The position numbers and the translations under genes are program-made. The notes under the pieces are model-generated. The model did no database searches. It had not been told where the DNA came from and saw only the letters and a list, made by a program, of their open reading frames with translations. From Phycisphaerales bacterium (GTDB lineage Bacteria; Planctomycetota; Phycisphaerae; Tepidisphaerales; Tepidisphaeraceae), in NCBI GenBank assembly GCA_028291615.1, contig JAQGHM010000118.1, positions 1-33,956 on the forward strand: 33,956 nucleotides of DNA, in the 5' to 3' direction. Below, piece by piece: positions 30,885-33,956 of the stretch; the stretch's first letter is position 1; each line of letters begins with the position of its first letter.

Positions 30885-31125
30885 TTCGCGTGATCTGGCA
30901 ACGGTTTACGAACGGAGGTGGTTGGAGAGAGGTGAGGTAGGAAGCGGTACGACCGACGGCGAGAGTTGGACCAGGACTCTCGATTTCTCTGATACGCGAA
31001 CTCGCGAATTTAACAGCAGCGTGGCTGATGGGAGCGATCGGAACCCTACACAAGTCAGCCCATTAGCTGATGGAGATCTCTGCCGCACGTGGATCATGCC
31101 CCAACCCTTGCACTAAAGTCGTTGC
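30885..31125. other. Spacer between the tRNA terminator and the broken GNAT gene
   Basis: I see no convincing gene. A frame at 30880-31116 is open but has no family likeness. It opens the patch that contains three frameshifted genes. Confidence 0.4.
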
Positions 31126-31561
31126 ATGGACCTTGGTCGACTTGAGTTCGTGCTCAAAGCGGAACACATGGACTTTGACATCGTGGCGCGGATTGATGGC
31201 CTGACGGTCGCGCGAGTTCTCCGCGTCAGGACGGGTGATCGCCTCCTGCTAGGGGATATTCACCTTGAGAAGGACGTGTCTCCTCCATGGCCGATTCTAC
31301 ACGATGTCCTTCTGTCGCACTTTCGCCCCGCGACGTCCCTGGCAGTTGGAACAGCGGGGCATTGGTACCACACTTTTGAAGCGCCTGCTGCAGGGGGCCG
31401 GGGCCGCGGGCATCCGTGAGATCAAGGGACGCGGGATGCAGGATGCGATCGACACCCAGCCGTGGTTGCTCTCCTGGTACAAGAAGCACGGCTTCGCGGT
31501 CACAGAACCGGACGCCGGATCACTGCGCGGCACCAAGCAAATGGTTGTTTGGCGAAGATAG
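31126..31561 (+). pseudogene. Frameshifted GNAT-family acetyltransferase
   Basis: Two overlapping frames together give one acetyltransferase of about 145 residues. The first (31126-31419) supplies the N-terminal part (MDLGRLEFVLKAEHMDFDIV, then a GDIHLEKDV strand). The second (31265-31561, shifted by one base) gives motif A (QRGIGTTLLKRLLQGAGAAG, the R-G-I-G acetyl-CoA loop) and PWLLSWYKKHGFAV. The switch falls in about 31325-31352, and one extra base would explain it. There is no good ribosome-binding site. It may be a decayed gene or a sequencing error. Confidence 0.65.
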
Positions 31562-31576
31562 CTTCTTGGCCTGAAT

Positions 31577-32326
31577 TCAGATGTCGCGGGTCGGGAATTT
31601 GCCCGCGGCGTGACAGATGCGATTACGCCTTGGTTGATTAGGCAGTTGGAGGTACCGGGGTTTTGAGCCGAACTCCACTTCGTAGATTTGAAAGCTGAGG
31701 TTGGGAACGCCGCTTACTGCATAGTGCAGCGCGGCGTCCCCTTGATAGGCAATGATCAAACCATGCACCTCGTCGGCCGGCTCGGCCAGGCGCTGCTCCC
31801 AACCCATGTACCGCAACACTTGTCCGACGACGGAGTCCGAAGTGTCCCCACCCTTTAGCTCGACGACGAGCCACTTTTTGGCTCCGATGCTTGGCCAAGA
31901 TGTCGACGCGGCCAACAGCGCACGGGTACTCGTATCCGGCCTCTGGGTCCTCGGGCGTCGCATAGATCGCCCAATCGCGGCCGATGTCCAAGCGGTCCCA
32001 GTTGTCGAACATAAAGTCGTGCAAATGCCGCTCAAGCCCGAAGGAGGCCGCTGCGTGGCAGAGGGGATTGAGCCAGAGAGGGGGGCGGAGACGCCGACAA
32101 CCGCTTTCGGCGCCGCCCCATCCGGTAGCACGTCACCTTGCTGGAACAACCACCACAGCGCATCCAGCGTCCATAAGTCGATTTGGAGGGCGTCCGCCAG
32201 TCGCCGTAGCAGGTCGCTGATCTTCGCGTACCGAGTTCCAAATGAGGCACCGTGCCAATCCCGTTCGGCGCCGTGGTTGCTTTCGGATGTGCGAATGAAT
32301 CGGAACGGGGCGCGCGACATGGACAC
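31577..32326 (-). pseudogene. Frameshifted PDDEXK-type nuclease-like protein
   Basis: The N-terminal part (SDLLRRLADALQIDLWTLDA) and C-terminal part (KKWLVVELKGGDTSDSVVGQ, VLRYMGWEQRLAEP) lie in one frame. The middle (HDFMFDNWDRLDIGRDWAIY and GRVDILAKHR) lies in another (31638-32024). The Asp of GRVDILA and the Glu and Lys of VVELKGG are the likely PDDEXK metal-site residues, as in NucS/DUF91-like proteins. Going in translation order, one base seems missing near 32030-32060 and one base extra near 31885 (in or beside a run of A), so the changes compensate. The 5' end abuts the transposase region and may be truncated. Confidence 0.6.
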
Positions 32327-32349
32327 CGGCAGCAGCGCGGCGGTTCCGT

Positions 32350-33771
32350 GCCGGGGTGAGGTTAATTCGGCGCAGCGTGAAGCCCCGGTCGCCGCGGGTC
32401 CAGACGGTCGCGCGTCAGCGCACGACGAGTTTTTCCCAGAGCGCGTCCTTGGCGCCTCGCTTGACTCCGCCGTTGTCCGGGCGGCGCACCAACGCCAGCA
32501 GGTCTGCCAGGCCCGCGACGCCGCTGAGGTACAGGCCGGTCATGAACAGCAGGTACTTGTCGGGCTTTCTTCCGGTCTGCAGGTAGATCAACAGGCAGGC
32601 GATGACCGCGCAGTAGAACTGGATGTCCACGCCCGGCCGGCGGTGGCTGAGCAGGTGCCGGCAGCCCAGCAGTTGCTTGAGCATGCGGAAGAACAGCTCG
32701 ATCGTCCAGCGGTAGCGGTAGATCATCGCGATCAGCTCCGCCGGCTCGTCCAGCAGGTTGGTCGCCAGGATCACGTCGTTGGCCGCGGGCCGCGGGCGCT
32801 TGGGATGAACGTCCCCGCGGATGCGGATCAGCCGCACGGGATGATTCGAGGCCCGGGCGCCATCGCCGTAGTTGCTGATCGTCACGCGCTGGTCGACCAG
32901 GACGCCCGCCGCTTGCGCTTGGGGGGTGAGCGGCTGCTCGGCCAGCACCTGGGGATCGATGTTGTTGCGCACGCGGCAGACGTAGCTGCTCTTGATCCGG
33001 TGGATGTCGTTGAGCAGCGACGCCTCGTGGAACCCGATCCAGCACGTAGCAGCGCGCCGCGGTGAGGTGCTGGCGCAGTTGCTCGCGCTCGGTCGACGCC
33101 TTGCGGTTGCTGCCGCTGGTGCGGACGATCAGCTCGGGCACCGGCGCGTCGATCGGCAGGTGCATGTGCAACCGCCAGGCGGCGTGGGCGCGGCCGTCCT
33201 TGCGTGTGTGGCAGAGGGTCGCCGCCAGCTTGGGCAGCGTCGCCAGCAGCGTCCCGTCCACGATCGTCAGCAGGTGCTTGAGCCGCGCCAGCTCGGGCGT
33301 CACGGCCAGCTTGTTCGCCCGGGCGCCCAGCTCGGCGATCACCCGTTTGAGCAGCTCGGGTTGAAAGACCGTCGGCGCTTCGGAGAAGCTGCCGAGCGAG
33401 AAGCGTTTGACCCCCAGCGTTTTCGCCACCGCCGGCAGGGCCGAGGCCTGTTGCAGCAGGCGCAGGGAGTTGATCGCGGGTTGAACAGGAACAGCAGGAC
33501 GGACTTGCAGTAGTCGTCAAAGAAGAGCTGCCGGTTGCCGGCCCGATCGCGCGCCGTGTCGCAGTCGTGCAGCGCGTCGAGCAAGGGGAGGATCCTGCTG
33601 AAACAGCAGATCGAAACGTCGTGCTCGGCGAGTACCGCGTCCATGCCCGCTGTCGATCATCAAAACACAACGCACAAATCGGCGCAAGCGCAAGATCGTG
33701 CAATGCGCAAACGGCGCGCCGAACGAGATTGGCCAAATGCAACCACGCAAAACGCATTTTCTCACCCGCCC
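32350..33771 (-). mobile_element. IS4-type insertion sequence (ends approximate)
   Basis: A region of about 1.4 kb around a frameshifted DDE transposase on the minus strand. Possible ends are suggested by GGGTGAG at 32354-32360 and the inverted CTCACCC at 33761-33767. This inverted-repeat core is short and imperfect beyond seven bases, so the limits are tentative. No target-site duplication is confirmed. The element lies just upstream of the nuclease-like gene. Confidence 0.5.
32415..33644 (-). pseudogene. Frameshifted IS4-family DDE transposase
   Basis: A transposase of about 410 residues read in three frame segments. The first starts at 33644 (MDAVLAEHDVSICCFSRILP; a stop codon lies four codons upstream). 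The second begins near 33480 (LLQQASALPAVAKTLGVKRF) and holds the first catalytic Asp (TIVDGTLLATL). The third begins near 33035 and includes GFHEASLLND, RNNIDPQVL and the YRYRWTIELFFRMLKQLLG motif with the catalytic Glu (YREK signature). One base appears missing near 33481 (AACCCGCGATC) and one extra near 33035, right after the second Asp (CYVLD). As written it would not make active transposase. Confidence 0.8.
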
Positions 33772-33897
33772 ATCTTAACGCCACGCCCCCTCACGCAAGC
33801 AACTCCCGCCCGCTAGAGCTATTTCCACCACCAGTTTACCATAACCCCTTCACCTTCAACGCCCCCCGGCGGAGCCGGCCCCGGCAGGAGATCACGC
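33645..33897. other. Right end of the IS region and spacer to the last gene
   Basis: 253 bp without a convincing gene. It contains the candidate IS right end (33748-33779), which resembles 451-480, and a C-rich stretch just before the ribosome-binding site of the last gene. Confidence 0.4.
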
Positions 33898-33956
33898 ATG
33901 GACGCGCCCGCCATCCCCTTCCCTGCAACAGAGTTCCGCTGCGACGTCTGCGGCTA
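33898..33956 (+). CDS. Partial gene, CxxC-containing N-terminus (cut by window end)
   Basis: Only the first 19 full codons are visible: MDAPAIPFPATEFRCDVCG. CAGGAG lies about 7 bp upstream of the ATG, so this is a real translation start. The RCDVCG motif near residue 15 suggests a zinc ribbon or rubredoxin-like fold, but too little is present to name it. Confidence 0.55.
   Translation, partial: MDAPAIPFPATEFRCDVCG

Noticed and set aside
30650..30901. Reverse frame containing VGLEPTTFRLTAGCSTIELP
   Set aside because: This is the well-known mistranslation of a tRNA gene; the DNA here is tRNA-Asn.
32880..33784. Long reverse frame of about 300 codons over the transposase
   Set aside because: Ala/Arg-rich; it is an out-of-frame reading of the frameshifted transposase.
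1..33956. CRISPR array
   Set aside because: No regularly spaced direct repeats of the right size were seen; the tandem arrays have 7- or 10-bp units without spacers.

Overview
The window looks like a chromosomal piece of a GC-rich planctomycete, most likely of the Phycisphaerae type. This rests on gene content, not on a marker phylogeny. There are two large PVC-type beta-propeller/HEAT/cytochrome c secreted proteins, two PEP-CTERM-tailed secreted proteins (one with a dockerin-like EF-hand pair), an ECF sigma factor paired with a one-helix membrane protein, and an acyl-carrier-protein-like protein whose two ACP halves are in swapped order. Genes lie on both strands in short runs, with many dispersed short repeats between them.

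Layout. 1-647 is non-coding and repeat-rich. 648-4769 (+) carries sucD, a glycine-rich RRM RNA-binding protein with a strong terminator, a hemolysin III family membrane protein, the permuted ACP-like protein and a triple YbjQ-domain protein. 4868-8740 (-) carries an MBL-fold hydrolase, a PVC cytochrome protein and a small unknown protein. 8873-9301 (+) is a stand-alone receiver domain. 9298-13247 (-) is a likely operon: a secreted protein, ECF sigma factor, one-helix membrane protein (candidate anti-sigma factor) and dockerin/PEP-CTERM protein. 13417-14448 (-) is a Tat/lipoprotein amidohydrolase, divergent from a second PVC cytochrome protein (14538-17534, +). Next come a Gfo/Idh/MocA oxidoreductase (-), then thiG, a small membrane protein, rsmG and a GNAT acetyltransferase (+), a secreted esterase (-), an ABC-F ATPase (+) and a secreted amidase with a PEP-CTERM tail (+). 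A Fur/Zur-like repressor (-) is divergent from an ABC ATPase/FtsX-type permease pair (+). Two similar 21-bp operator-like sequences bracket the promoter of the pair, which suggests a metal-regulated, possibly zinc-related, transporter. Then come a WaaP/InaA-type kinase, nuoA and tRNA-Asn(GTT).

From about 31.1 kb to 33.65 kb three adjacent genes (a GNAT acetyltransferase, a PDDEXK-type nuclease and an IS4-type transposase) all carry single-base frameshifts. This is either a decaying accessory patch beside the tRNA or a locally poor assembly. The window ends 20 codons into a new gene with a CxxC motif.

The most unusual items are the ACP-like protein that starts and stops exactly around the missing phosphopantetheine serine, the triplicated YbjQ protein, the Zur-like/ABC module with its paired operators, and a family of roughly 100-bp palindromic elements that supply the 3' ends (stop codons) of two genes.
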